NCBI GenBank assembly: GCA_900768245.1
Contig: CAAGCE010000241.1
Coordinates: 1 to 64,000, forward strand
From: Oscillospiraceae bacterium
GTDB lineage: Bacteria > Bacillota > Clostridia > Oscillospirales > Ruminococcaceae
Reading direction: 5' to 3'
DNA length: 64,000 nucleotides
The notes below the pieces were generated by a model, which had not been told where the DNA came from, ran no database searches, and was given only the letters and a program-made list of their open reading frames with translations. This document shows positions 7,575 through 15,767 of the stretch, one piece after another. Positions within the stretch are counted from its first letter, which is position 1; every line of letters starts with the position of its first letter. The position numbers and the translations under genes were made by a program.

Positions 7575-8712
7575 AACATTCTGGAAAATAGCATTGAAAC
7601 GTTTTCCGTCAATTTTGATGTATGTGGTTATATATGTTTTTGCGACTGTACTTATCAGCAGCATCATTGGTGCAAATGATGAAAAAAGCTTCAGCGGCTC
7701 GTCCATAGATATAAGCATAATGGACAGCGATAATTCGGTGCTCAGCAAAGGACTTACGGAATATATGTCCAAGGGTAATAATGTAGTTGAGCTTGAAAAT
7801 GATAAGGAAGTAATGCAGGACGCTCTTTTCTTCAGAAATGTGGATTATATTCTTCAGATCCCGGAAGGCTTCGGGGAAAACTTTGTAAACGGCGGAGATA
7901 AAGAGCTTACAAATATAAAGATACCGTCAAGCCGAACAGGAACATTTACTGATAATCTTGTTTATGAATATCTTAATACGGTAAGACTTTATCTTGCAGG
8001 CGGTGACAGTATTGAAGAAGCAGCTGCATTGGCAGCGGAAGCCTGTAGCAACGATACGGAAGTGACCGTAGTTGACTTCAATGAAAGCCTTGCATCTGAC
8101 AGCAGCATATACTATATTTATGCTTATATGCCATATGGTCTGCTTATGATACTTATATGCGGACTTTGCCCGATAATAATCACAATGAACAGCGATGAGA
8201 TAAGCAAAAGAACATTGTGCTCAGCTATAACAAAACGAAATTTCTCAATGCAGATAATATTGGCTGGACTTCTTTACGGTCTTGCTGTATGGCTTGTTTT
8301 TATTGTGATAGGTCTGGTGATGAACGGCAGCGAAATGTTCACATTGCTTGGCTTCAAGTATATGCTCAACAGTATAGCATTTCTTGCGGTTACAGCAGGA
8401 ATAGCGGTTTTTCTCAGCGGATTTGAGCTTAAAGTTCCTGTTGTAACGATGCTTGCAAATGTTATCGGACTTGGAATGTGTTTTATCTGCGGAATATTTG
8501 TACCTCAATGGCTTCTTGGAGAGCAGATAGTCAATATGTCAAAAATTCTTCCTGCCTATTGGTATGTAAAGGCTGTAAATATGCTCAGCGGAAGCGGAGG
8601 AGAGGTCTATACAGCTTATGATTATAATATTTGCATATTGATACAGGTGCTTTTTGCAATACTTCTTTTTGCCTGCAGCTTTGCAGTATCAAAGAGAAAA
8701 CAGAGAGCATAA
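7561..8712 (+). CDS. ABC-2 type permease, LnrN-like
   Basis: A 383-residue partner of the preceding permease with the same topology: helix at about 17-37, an external domain (about 38-175) with DISIMDSDNSVLSKGL, then five to six helices. The two permeases are paralogous in layout but diverged. The SD AGGAGG lies inside the end of the upstream gene. It ends the operon and is followed by a 13-bp hairpin. Confidence 0.85.
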   Translation: MQVFKTFWKIALKRFPSILMYVVIYVFATVLISSIIGANDEKSFSGSSIDISIMDSDNSVLSKGLTEYMSKGNNVVELENDKEVMQDALFFRNVDYILQIPEGFGENFVNGGDKELTNIKIPSSRTGTFTDNLVYEYLNTVRLYLAGGDSIEEAAALAAEACSNDTEVTVVDFNESLASDSSIYYIYAYMPYGLLMILICGLCPIIITMNSDEISKRTLCSAITKRNFSMQIILAGLLYGLAVWLVFIVIGLVMNGSEMFTLLGFKYMLNSIAFLAVTAGIAVFLSGFELKVPVVTMLANVIGLGMCFICGIFVPQWLLGEQIVNMSKILPAYWYVKAVNMLSGSGGEVYTAYDYNICILIQVLFAILLFACSFAVSKRKQRA

Positions 8713-8720
8713 GATTTGTG

Positions 8721-8752
8721 AAAGCGGTGCTGATATGTGTCAGTACCGCTTT
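8721..8752 (+). terminator. Hairpin after LnrLMN-like operon
   Basis: AAAGCGGTGCTGA (8721-8733) pairs with TCAGTACCGCTTT (8740-8752), 13 bp with one G-T. No long T run follows, so it may be a weak or factor-dependent terminator or an mRNA 3'-end stabiliser. Confidence 0.6.
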
Positions 8753-8857
8753 GCTGTTATGCACAAAAAGACGTGTGCTTAAAACGTTTTCTGTTTACTC
8801 GGTTTAAATTTATTAACAATCAGCATATTTTTCATACTTTAATTAAGAAATACGGTA

Positions 8858-8866
8858 TGATATAAT
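8858..8866 (+). promoter_or_regulatory. Extended -10 promoter of the MATE gene
   Basis: TGATATAAT is an extended -10 element (TGn then TATAAT at 8861-8866). No good -35 box is seen at the expected place (TTTAAT at 8838-8843). It lies 36 nt upstream of the start codon. Confidence 0.55.
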
Positions 8867-8901
8867 CCATTCTTGTTGATAAAATAAAGGTGGTATATCA
8901 T

Positions 8902-10239
8902 ATGAAGGATCTGACAGTCGGCAAACCCGGAAAACTTATTCTTGCCTTTGCGCTGCCGATAGCTTTGGGAAATATATTTCAGCTCTGTTACAGCTTTGCG
9001 GACGTCTGGATAGTCGGACGTACACTTGGAAACAATGCACTTGCCGCAGTAGGTTCGACCAGTACATTAAATGACCTTATAGTAGGTTTTCTGCTTGGAC
9101 TGACGAACGGCTTTGCAGTAATAACGGCGCAGAATTTCGGTGCAAAAAATGAAAGCGGTATGAGAAAATCAGTCGCTCATTCAATAGGACTTGGGTTTAT
9201 TATTTCGATAGTTCTTACTTTTTTCAGTGTTGCATTCCTTACCCCCATACTTAACCTGCTCAATATACCTGAGGAGCATTTTGTGAATGCCTATGCTTAT
9301 GCAAGGGTCATTCTTCTCGGTATGACAGCGTCGATGGTATATAATATATGTGCAAGCATCCTCCGTGCAATAGGCGATACGGTCACACCGCTGATATTCC
9401 TTATAATTTCAGCAGTTATGAATGTGATCCTTGATTTTGTGCTTATTGCAAATGTCGGAATGGGTGTAGAGGGCGCAGCCTATGCAACGGTCATTTCGCA
9501 GATAGCGTCAGCGGTGCTTTGTGTGATCTATATGTATATAAAATATCCTGTGCTGCATCTTAAAGGCGAGGATTTTAAACCGTCAAAGGAAATGATAGGT
9601 CATCTTATGAGCTGCGGAATGTCAATGGGACTTATGAACAGCCTTGTTGCATTCGGAACAGTTGCGCTCCAGAGTTCAATAAATACATTCGGCACAAATA
9701 TCATAGTTGCACATACCGCAGCAAGAAAGCTGACAAGCTTCTTTATGATGCCTTTCGGTGTTCTTGGAATGACAATGGCAGCCTACTGCGCACAGAATTA
9801 CGGTGCTGAAAAATACAGCAGAATACGTCAGGGTGTGTTCAGATCTGTTTTTTACGCTTGGATATGGTGTGCATTTCTTATTGTGCTGATATATACCTGT
9901 GCGCCTGCAATGCTCCGTGCCATAACATCAACAGATGTTGCGGAAATAATAGATACAGCAGCACTTTACCTCAGAATAAACTGTGTACTTTATTTTGTAA
10001 CAGCGGTAATATCCATTTTCAGAAATGCTCTGCAGGGCGTCGGCGAACATCGTACACCTATTATTTCAAGCGGAATAGAGCTTGCGGGAAAGGTAGCCGT
10101 TGTAATGTTCCTTGCACCGAGGATAGGATATATGGGAATAATCCTTTCCGAGCCGATAGTATGGGTGCTTATGGTAATACCTCTTATTATCAAGCTTTTG
10201 TCCCACCCGGCAATGAAAAAAACAGAAGGTCAGGTATAA
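8902..10239 (+). CDS. MATE family multidrug/Na+ (H+) antiporter
   Basis: A 445-residue inner-membrane exporter of the NorM/DinF-like MATE family, with twelve predicted helices in two six-helix halves. The first half starts GKLILAFALPIALGNIFQLCYSF. The second repeats the pattern from about residue 235 (SCGMSMGLMNSLVAFGTVA). ATG 8902 is chosen because AAAGGTGG sits 8 nt upstream; a frame-compatible GTG at 8890 falls on the SD itself. The likely role is cation-driven efflux of amphipathic drugs or metabolites, with specificity not predictable. It stands alone between the LnrLMN-like operon and the Mn riboswitch unit. Confidence 0.92.
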   Translation: MKDLTVGKPGKLILAFALPIALGNIFQLCYSFADVWIVGRTLGNNALAAVGSTSTLNDLIVGFLLGLTNGFAVITAQNFGAKNESGMRKSVAHSIGLGFIISIVLTFFSVAFLTPILNLLNIPEEHFVNAYAYARVILLGMTASMVYNICASILRAIGDTVTPLIFLIISAVMNVILDFVLIANVGMGVEGAAYATVISQIASAVLCVIYMYIKYPVLHLKGEDFKPSKEMIGHLMSCGMSMGLMNSLVAFGTVALQSSINTFGTNIIVAHTAARKLTSFFMMPFGVLGMTMAAYCAQNYGAEKYSRIRQGVFRSVFYAWIWCAFLIVLIYTCAPAMLRAITSTDVAEIIDTAALYLRINCVLYFVTAVISIFRNALQGVGEHRTPIISSGIELAGKVAVVMFLAPRIGYMGIILSEPIVWVLMVIPLIIKLLSHPAMKKTEGQV

Positions 10240-10265
10240 AGAGTTAGTTTTATGCATAAAAATAC

Positions 10266-10294
10266 TTGACAAGCTGTTTAGCGTATGCTATAAT
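10266..10294 (+). promoter_or_regulatory. Consensus SigA promoter of mntP leader
   Basis: TTGACA (10266-10271), a 17-bp spacer and TATAAT (10289-10294) make a perfect consensus promoter. Transcription would begin around 10301, just ahead of the riboswitch. A promoter this strong makes sense if expression is gated by the RNA switch. Confidence 0.92.
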
Positions 10295-10311
10295 CATAAA
10301 ACAATGTTTGG

Positions 10312-10405
10312 TTCATAAGGGAGTAGTCGGCGCAGACCTTTCTGTGCGGCAAGTCAACATACTGACAAAAAAGTCTGGCTTGCCTTAATTGACGAGACTT
10401 ATGTA
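10312..10405 (+). ncRNA. yybP-ykoY (Mn2+) riboswitch aptamer
   Basis: The leader carries the characteristic AAGGGAGTAG at the start of the aptamer and TGACGAGACTTATG at its end. P1 is CATAAG (10314-10319) with CTTATG (10398-10403). Internal helices include GCGCAGA/TCTGTGC (10330-10347) and GGCAAG/CTTGCC (10348-10353/10379-10384). The motif is the Mn2+-sensing yybP-ykoY class, and the next gene is the Mn exporter MntP, its most common target. Mn2+ binding is expected to switch mntP on. The downstream terminator is annotated separately. Confidence 0.9.
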
Positions 10406-10444
10406 TAGCAATGGCTGTACATAGGCTCCTTTTTAAGATCGTGT

Positions 10445-10481
10445 ATGCTTATGTACTGCTTGCAGCGCATAAGCATTTTTT
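10445..10481 (+). terminator. Riboswitch-controlled terminator of mntP
   Basis: ATGCTTATG (10445-10453) pairs with CATAAGCAT (10468-10476), and an inner CTGC/GCAG lies in the loop. A T run to 10481 follows, directly ahead of the mntP SD. CTTATG and CATAAG of this stem duplicate the two strands of aptamer P1, so strand exchange between P1 and the terminator is possible. Confidence 0.85.
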
Positions 10482-10514
10482 ATGTCTGCAAATAATTGGG
10501 AGGATGGACTTAAT

Positions 10515-11093
10515 ATGGGATTTATTGAATTGTTTCTTATCGGCGTCGGACTTTCTATGGATGCATTTGCGGTTTCAGTCTGTAAGGGGCTGAATATGCG
10601 TGGAAAGGTAAACTATAAGCAGGGTGCGGTGATAGCGTTTTTCTTTGGTGCATTTCAGGCAATAATGCCGCTTATAGGTTATCTGCTCGGTACAGGCTTT
10701 GAAAAGTATATCACAAGCATCGACCATTGGATAGCATTTATTCTTCTTGGATTTATCGGCGGAAAAATGGCAATAGAGTCATTTAAAAAGGACGATGACG
10801 AAAAGCCTGAGGGATCGGATAAACTTGATATAAAGGAACTGTTTATGCTTGCCGTTGCAACCAGCATTGACGCACTTGCGGTAGGTATCACATTTGCATT
10901 CCTTCAGGTAAATATCTGGAGTGCGATCGGAATAATCGGAACAACAACATTTATACTGTCGCTTGTCGGCGTTGTTATCGGCAATAAATTCGGAAGCAAG
11001 TATAAAAGTAAGGCTGAGCTTGCGGGAGGTATCATTCTTGTACTTATCGGCGTAAAAATTCTTCTTGAACATCTTGGCATAATAAATTTCTGA
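10515..11093 (+). CDS. mntP: Manganese efflux pump MntP
   Basis: A 192-residue membrane protein that exports Mn2+ to prevent intoxication. It has six predicted helices in two three-helix repeats. Each repeat carries the conserved acidic motif, LSMDAFAVS (Asp16) in the first and TSIDALAVG in the second; these Asp residues are required for transport in studied homologs. The SD TGGGAGGA supports ATG 10515, whereas an in-frame ATG at 10482 lies at the terminator tail and lacks an SD. Regulation is by the upstream Mn2+ riboswitch. Confidence 0.95.
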   Translation: MGFIELFLIGVGLSMDAFAVSVCKGLNMRGKVNYKQGAVIAFFFGAFQAIMPLIGYLLGTGFEKYITSIDHWIAFILLGFIGGKMAIESFKKDDDEKPEGSDKLDIKELFMLAVATSIDALAVGITFAFLQVNIWSAIGIIGTTTFILSLVGVVIGNKFGSKYKSKAELAGGIILVLIGVKILLEHLGIINF

Positions 11094-11111
11094 TAAAGCA
11101 TATATTTTTTG

Positions 11112-11147
11112 AACAGGCTGCCGCTGCATTGGCGATAGCCTGTTTTT
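11112..11147 (+). terminator. Intrinsic terminator after mntP
   Basis: AACAGGCT (11112-11119) pairs with AGCCTGTT (11137-11144) around an 17-nt loop, followed by a T run. Confidence 0.85.
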
Positions 11148-11175
11148 TGTGCGTTGGATTTTGTTTTTGCTTTGT

Positions 11176-11310
11176 TTATTTTTATTTTTTGGCGGCGGCA
11201 TTGGGTACGCTGTGAACTGTAAGTTGTCCTGCCGCCGCGGTCCGGGCAAGTCAGTACCCAAACTAAAAAACAAGATACTGCCGCCAAATATATCTTTTAT
11301 TTATTTAAGA
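11176..11310. repeat. Palindromic intergenic repeat, copy A
   Basis: A T-rich flank leads into GGCGGCGGCATT (11191-11202), and exactly 40 bp downstream comes GCCGCCGCGGTC (11231-11242). A second pair, TTGGGTAC (11201-11208) and GTACCCAA (11254-11261), is nested inside, and CTGCCGCC (11278-11285) closes the element before an A/T-rich flank. The same GGCGGCGGCATT and GCCGCCGCGGTC blocks occur with the same 40-bp offset in copy B near 23.7 kb. No ORF is present, so this looks like a MITE- or REP-like dispersed element. Confidence 0.7.
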
Positions 11311-11388
11311 TGAATTTCAGAAAAGTGTTTTATTATATGTTCAATGAAAGTTAAATCCGATTAAAATCCGTGAAAGGAACGATGATAA

Positions 11389-12135
11389 ATGGCTGAGCTT
11401 ACATTTAAAAGATATGAGAAAAAATATCTTCTTAACGATGAGCAGTATAAAATGCTCCGTGAAAAAACAGCAGACTTTATGACCGTGGATAAATACGGTG
11501 AACACACCATATGCAATATTTATTATGACACGGAAGACGATGAGCTTATCAGAGCATCAATTGAAAAGCCCAAGTACAAAGAAAAGCTCAGGCTCAGAAG
11601 CTATGGAGTTCCAAAGGAAGATGATACAGTCTTTCTTGAAATAAAAAAGAAATATGACGGTATCGTTTATAAACGCCGTGAACAGATAATCTGTTCCGAT
11701 GCGGAAACACTTATACGCAATGGAAAAATGATAAAATACGACAGTCAGATATTTCGTGAGATAGAGTATTTCCTTACTGTTCATAAGGTAGTGCCTAAGC
11801 TTTATCTCGCCTATGACAGAATAGCAATGTTCGGCACAGAGCAGCCTGAGCTGCGTATTACCTTTGATAAAAACATACGAAGCCGACGTGATGACCTTGA
11901 CCTTACAGCAGGCGACAGAGGAGAAATGCTTTTTGATGATGATATGCATCTTATGGAGCTTAAAGCCCCTGGAGTAATACCTTTACGGCTTGTAAGGATA
12001 CTGTCGGAAATGGAAATATACCCTGTTTCATTTTCAAAGTACGGCAGCGTGTATAAAAAGTCATTGGAAAATCAGAAGCATATTTACTTATTAAATTCAG
12101 AGAAAACAATATTAAACAGCGCAATTAATTATTGA
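11389..12135 (+). CDS. VTC-domain (polyphosphate polymerase-like) protein
   Basis: A 248-residue cytosolic protein of the VTC domain family (PF09359), part of the triphosphate-tunnel superfamily. Tunnel-type basic and acidic residues are spread as expected: RYEKKYLL near the N-terminus, KLRLRSYG (about 65-72), FLEIKKKYDGIVYKRR (about 83-98), YDRIAMF, RITFDKNIRSR and LMELKAPG. In yeast Vtc4 this fold makes polyphosphate from ATP. For the bacterial relatives the activity is plausible but not established. It is followed 15 nt later by a DUF4956 membrane protein and then a beta-helix lipoprotein, a recurrent clostridial trio. Confidence 0.85.
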   Translation: MAELTFKRYEKKYLLNDEQYKMLREKTADFMTVDKYGEHTICNIYYDTEDDELIRASIEKPKYKEKLRLRSYGVPKEDDTVFLEIKKKYDGIVYKRREQIICSDAETLIRNGKMIKYDSQIFREIEYFLTVHKVVPKLYLAYDRIAMFGTEQPELRITFDKNIRSRRDDLDLTAGDRGEMLFDDDMHLMELKAPGVIPLRLVRILSEMEIYPVSFSKYGSVYKKSLENQKHIYLLNSEKTILNSAINY

Positions 12136-12150
12136 TAATGAGATTTTTTT

Positions 12151-12822
12151 ATGTTTACAAGTATTCTTAATTCAGCAGCAGGAAGTCTTTCGGTATCCGA
12201 TGCATTGATATGTACAGTAGTTTCGGCAATTATAGGTCTTGTTATTGCTGCGGTGTATCTTTACAGCGGAAAATGTACAAAAAGCTTTGCGGTGACGATA
12301 GTCCTTCTTCCGATAATTACTCAGGTGATTATTATGATGGTAAACGGCAACCTTGGTGCTGGTGTTGCGGTAATGGGTGCTTTCAGTCTTATAAGATTTC
12401 GTTCCGCACCGGGTTCTTCAAAGGAAATAGCCGTTATTTTTCTTGCAATGGCATCAGGACTTGCAACAGGTATGGGATATGTTACATTTGCCGCATTGTT
12501 TACCGTGATAGTCTGCGGAATATTCCTTGTACTCTGCAAAACGGGCTTTGCGGAAAATACAGCAGAAAAAACGCTCCGTGTGACTATACCCGAATCACTT
12601 GATTATACAGGTGCATTTGACGATATATTTAATAAGTATACAAAAAAGGTGTCGCTTGATAAGGTCAAAACAACAAACCTCGGCAGTATGATAGAGCTTT
12701 CATATACCATTCTGCTTGCAGATGGATCAAGGGAAAAGGATATGATAGATGAACTTCGCTGCCGAAACGGAAACCTTACAATTATCTGTGCAAGAGCAAT
12801 GACAAATAACGATGCTTTGTAA
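12151..12822 (+). CDS. DUF4956 family membrane protein
   Basis: A 223-residue protein with about four hydrophobic segments in the first 130 residues. It includes the family hallmark GAFSLIRFRSAPGSSKEI between the second and third, and a soluble C-terminal domain (about 140-223) of ferredoxin-like appearance. DUF4956 proteins are uncharacterised and typically sit beside VTC-domain genes, as here, so a joint membrane-associated function such as polyphosphate handling or secretion is an inference. No strong SD precedes ATG 12151; translation may depend on the upstream gene. Confidence 0.82.
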   Translation: MFTSILNSAAGSLSVSDALICTVVSAIIGLVIAAVYLYSGKCTKSFAVTIVLLPIITQVIIMMVNGNLGAGVAVMGAFSLIRFRSAPGSSKEIAVIFLAMASGLATGMGYVTFAALFTVIVCGIFLVLCKTGFAENTAEKTLRVTIPESLDYTGAFDDIFNKYTKKVSLDKVKTTNLGSMIELSYTILLADGSREKDMIDELRCRNGNLTIICARAMTNNDAL

Positions 12823-12852
12823 TAAAACTTTTTGGAAAGGAAGCAAAAGCTT

Positions 12853-14835
12853 ATGATAAATTTTAAAAAGACAGCAGCTTTTCTGACAGCGATAATTTGT
12901 GTGATGTCAATGTGTTCCTGCGAAAAGGGGCAGACGGAAAGTGAAGAAACACAGCAGAGCAGCATAACTGTTATGACCGATGCGGAACAGGCTAACGATA
13001 GTGATGCATCTGATAATGCTATAACAAAAGAAGATAGATATGAAGAAAAAACAGATGATTCGGATAATGAAGAAACTGCTTCTTCCGATAATTCCGATGA
13101 AGAAGTAAGTGCTGTGGAAGAAGCTTTGGTCAAAGCAGAGGAAACAACGGTAACTGCGGCTGAGCAAACCAAAAAGAATGCAGTGATCTTTGACGGAAAT
13201 AAGATAACATATTCTGGTAAAGACGCAAAAATAAACGGCAGTACGATAACCATAACATCATCGGGTACATATTATTTCAGCGGAAGTCTTTCAGACGGTC
13301 AGATAATCGTTGATTCCGACGATGACGGTACAGTAAACCTTGTGCTGAACGGAGTCGATATAACCGGCTCGAACAACGCTCCAATATATATTGCAAATGC
13401 GGAAGAAACGGTAATTACACTTGCCGACGGCAGCAAAAATATTCTTACAGACGGTTCGACACGTTCAGATGAAGAAATAACAGGTGCATTATACAGCTCA
13501 GACGATCTCACTCTGACAGGCAGCGGCTCGCTGACCGTTACAGCAAACTATAATGACGGTATCGTATGCAAGGATACACTTAAAATAATCAGCGGAAGCT
13601 ATACGGTAAAAAGCGCAGATGACGGAATTATCGGCAAGGACTGCATTATTATAGCAGGCGGCACATTTAATATCAACGCAGAGGGCGACGGCTTCAAATC
13701 CACAAATGACTCCGATACCTCCCTCGGATATATTGCAGTTTCAGACGGTACATTCAACATTACAGCAGGTGCGGACGGTATGCAGGCTGAAACAAATATC
13801 CTTATAGAAAATGGCACATTTACAATAACAACAGACGGCGGAAGTGCAAAAGCTTCAAAGAAGAATGATTTCGGCGGCAGTTCATCATCAGAGGATACTT
13901 CATCTGCTAAGGGTCTAAAGGCAGGCAGTACAATTACTGTCAAAAACGGCATATTTACTTTTGATACCCTTGACGATTCTGTACATTCCGATTTCAAGGT
14001 CAATATCTCAGGCGGAACATTTAATATTTCATCCGGTGACGACGGTATCCATTCTGATGAAGTGCTTAATATAAGCGGCGGAAAAATAACCGTATCAAAT
14101 TCATATGAGGGACTTGAAGCGTCGGAGATCACAGTAAGCGGCGGCACAATAGACATAACGGCATCTGACGACGGTATCAATGCAGCGGGCAAAAATGATG
14201 TTGAATCTTTTTTTGATATAGGAAGTTCTTCAAATAACAACATTCTTACGATAAGCGGAGGAATTGTGAAAGTTGATGCCTCGGGTGACGGACTTGACGC
14301 TAATGGTTCTATATATATTACAGGCGGCGAGGTTTTCGTAAACGGTCCTGAAAATGACGGAAATGGAGCATTGGATTATAACAATACTTTTGAAATAAGC
14401 GGCGGCATTTTAGTATGCGTAGGAAGTTCGGGAATGGCACAGTCACCGTCATCTTATTCAGAGCAGTCATTTGTTGCGACCAATAATGTTTCAGGCTCGG
14501 CAGGCAGCGTTATAACTGTAAAGGACAGCAGCGGAAATGAGATATACAGCTATACTGCATCAAAAAAATTTGCATCAGTCGTATTTTCATCATCAAAAAT
14601 AAAATCGGGAGAAAGCTATACTGTATCGGTTGACGGCAGCAATGATGTCACAGTAACAGCGGGAACAGAGCTTGGCGGCTTTGGTGGTTTTGGCGGCGGT
14701 CCAAGAGGTGATTTTGACGGTGATCCTCCGGATAATAATTTTGGCGGAAATGGTACTCCTCCCGACAACAATTTCGGCGGTAACGGAACTCCTCCTAATT
14801 TCCAAAATAAAAGAAATGACGCAGCTGTACAGTAA
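12853..14835 (+). CDS. Cell-surface beta-helix carbohydrate-binding lipoprotein (Cthe_2159-like)
   Basis: A 660-residue exported lipoprotein. The hydrophobic signal peptide ends in the lipobox-like VMSMCSC, giving acylated Cys near residue 21. A low-complexity acidic linker rich in Ser/Glu/Asp follows (about 25-110). The body (about 120-590) consists of right-handed parallel beta-helix turns with recurrent GGTFNI and DDGIHSD motifs, matching the Cthe_2159 carbohydrate-binding family (PF14262). The C-terminus is Gly/Pro/Asn-rich with repeated PPDNNFGGNGT. ATG 12853 follows GGAAAGGAAG; an in-frame TTG at 12832 has no SD. Binding of pectin or cellulose at the surface is inferred from the family. 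It is the last gene of the VTC-DUF4956 unit. Confidence 0.85.
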   Translation: MINFKKTAAFLTAIICVMSMCSCEKGQTESEETQQSSITVMTDAEQANDSDASDNAITKEDRYEEKTDDSDNEETASSDNSDEEVSAVEEALVKAEETTVTAAEQTKKNAVIFDGNKITYSGKDAKINGSTITITSSGTYYFSGSLSDGQIIVDSDDDGTVNLVLNGVDITGSNNAPIYIANAEETVITLADGSKNILTDGSTRSDEEITGALYSSDDLTLTGSGSLTVTANYNDGIVCKDTLKIISGSYTVKSADDGIIGKDCIIIAGGTFNINAEGDGFKSTNDSDTSLGYIAVSDGTFNITAGADGMQAETNILIENGTFTITTDGGSAKASKKNDFGGSSSSEDTSSAKGLKAGSTITVKNGIFTFDTLDDSVHSDFKVNISGGTFNISSGDDGIHSDEVLNISGGKITVSNSYEGLEASEITVSGGTIDITASDDGINAAGKNDVESFFDIGSSSNNNILTISGGIVKVDASGDGLDANGSIYITGGEVFVNGPENDGNGALDYNNTFEISGGILVCVGSSGMAQSPSSYSEQSFVATNNVSGSAGSVITVKDSSGNEIYSYTASKKFASVVFSSSKIKSGESYTVSVDGSNDVTVTAGTELGGFGGFGGGPRGDFDGDPPDNNFGGNGTPPDNNFGGNGTPPNFQNKRNDAAVQ

Positions 14836-14847
14836 TAAATAAATCAT

Positions 14848-14894
14848 AAGGCAATATCTGCACGATATATGTGCGGTACTGCCTTTATTTTTTT
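14848..14894 (+). terminator. Intrinsic terminator after beta-helix lipoprotein
   Basis: AAGGCA (14848-14853) and TGCAC (14859-14863) pair with GTGCG (14871-14875) and TGCCTT (14880-14885) around GATATAT, followed by TATTTTTTT. Confidence 0.8.
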
Positions 14895-14973
14895 GCAAGC
14901 ATTTAAATGACAAAATATACCATATGATAGGTGCTACAATAAGCACAAATAAAAAAGAGGAGAGGATATAAAA

Positions 14974-15279
14974 ATGCCCGTTATCATTGATACGGATAAC
15001 AATACCGTTGTTGCACATCTTCAGGGAGAAATAGATCATCATATTGCGCCTGAGCTGCGTAAAGACATTGACCTTGCAATAGACAGATACCGTCCCGAGA
15101 TACTTGTTCTGGATTTTGATGAGGTAACGTTTATGGACAGCTCAGGCATAGGTCTTGTTATGGGCAGATATAAAGCTGTTAAAGCGTTTGGCGGACGTGT
15201 CGAAGTAAAGAATACTTCCTCTCAGCTGAAAAAAGTTATGAAGCTTGCAGGTCTGGACAGGCTTGCTTCAATAGAATAG
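14974..15279 (+). CDS. spoIIAA: Anti-sigma F factor antagonist SpoIIAA
   Basis: A 101-residue STAS-domain protein that, when unphosphorylated, releases SigF from SpoIIAB in the forespore. The phosphorylation-site motif FMDSSGIGLVMGRYK is nearly identical to Bacillus SpoIIAA, and Ser56 is the expected phospho-acceptor. It heads the canonical spoIIAA-spoIIAB-sigF operon. Upstream, TGACAAA (14908-14914) is one base off the Spo0A box (TGNCGAA) and no good SigA pair is evident, in keeping with Spo0A/SigH control, though this is weak evidence. The SD AGGAGAGG is strong. Presence of the operon implies a sporulating ancestor; current sporulation cannot be judged. Confidence 0.93.
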   Translation: MPVIIDTDNNTVVAHLQGEIDHHIAPELRKDIDLAIDRYRPEILVLDFDEVTFMDSSGIGLVMGRYKAVKAFGGRVEVKNTSSQLKKVMKLAGLDRLASIE

Positions 15280-15297
15280 CAAAAGGGTGGTAATGCA

Positions 15298-15747
15298 ATG
15301 AAAATTCTCAATGAAGTTAAAATATCGTTTATGTCGGAAAGCCGTAATGAAAGCCTTGCAAGAATGTGCATCACATCATTTGTATCTCAGCTTGATCCGT
15401 CTGTAAGTGAGCTTGCGGAAATAAAAACAGCGGTTTCGGAAGCTGTGACAAATTGTGTTGTACACGGCTATCGGGGAAGAAAGGGAAAAATAGAGCTTCT
15501 TGCAAGATACAGCGATGACAACACGGTAACAATAAGAGTAACAGACCACGGCTGCGGAATAGCTGATATAGAACAGGCTATGGAACCCCTTTATACATCT
15601 GCTCCCGAAGAGGAACGGGCAGGTCTTGGTTTTGCTGTAATGGAATCATTTATGGACAAGGTAACAGTAAAAAGCAAGGTCGGAAAGGGAACAGCTGTTA
15701 CTATGAAACGAAAGCTAATATCGGAAAAGGAAACTGTACATAAGTAA
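15298..15747 (+). CDS. spoIIAB: Anti-sigma F factor / serine kinase SpoIIAB
   Basis: A 149-residue GHKL-type kinase that binds and inhibits SigF and phosphorylates SpoIIAA. ATP-binding boxes are visible: the N box in VSEAVTNCVVHGY, G1 in DHGCGI and G2 in AGLGFAVMESFMD. Length and order are as in Bacillus. It starts 18 nt after spoIIAA with SD AAGGGTGG, and sigF follows 20 nt later. Confidence 0.95.
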   Translation: MKILNEVKISFMSESRNESLARMCITSFVSQLDPSVSELAEIKTAVSEAVTNCVVHGYRGRKGKIELLARYSDDNTVTIRVTDHGCGIADIEQAMEPLYTSAPEEERAGLGFAVMESFMDKVTVKSKVGKGTAVTMKRKLISEKETVHK

Positions 15748-15767
15748 CTGAAAGGAATAGCTTTGAA

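Noticed and set aside
13047..13167. Frameshift or pseudogene in the acidic linker of the beta-helix lipoprotein
   Set aside because: The frame is uninterrupted from the lipobox to the C-terminus; the low-complexity stretch is a normal linker.
14908..14914. Spo0A box upstream of spoIIAA
   Set aside because: TGACAAA is one base off the 7-mer consensus; such a short match is expected by chance in AT-rich DNA, so it is mentioned only as weak context.
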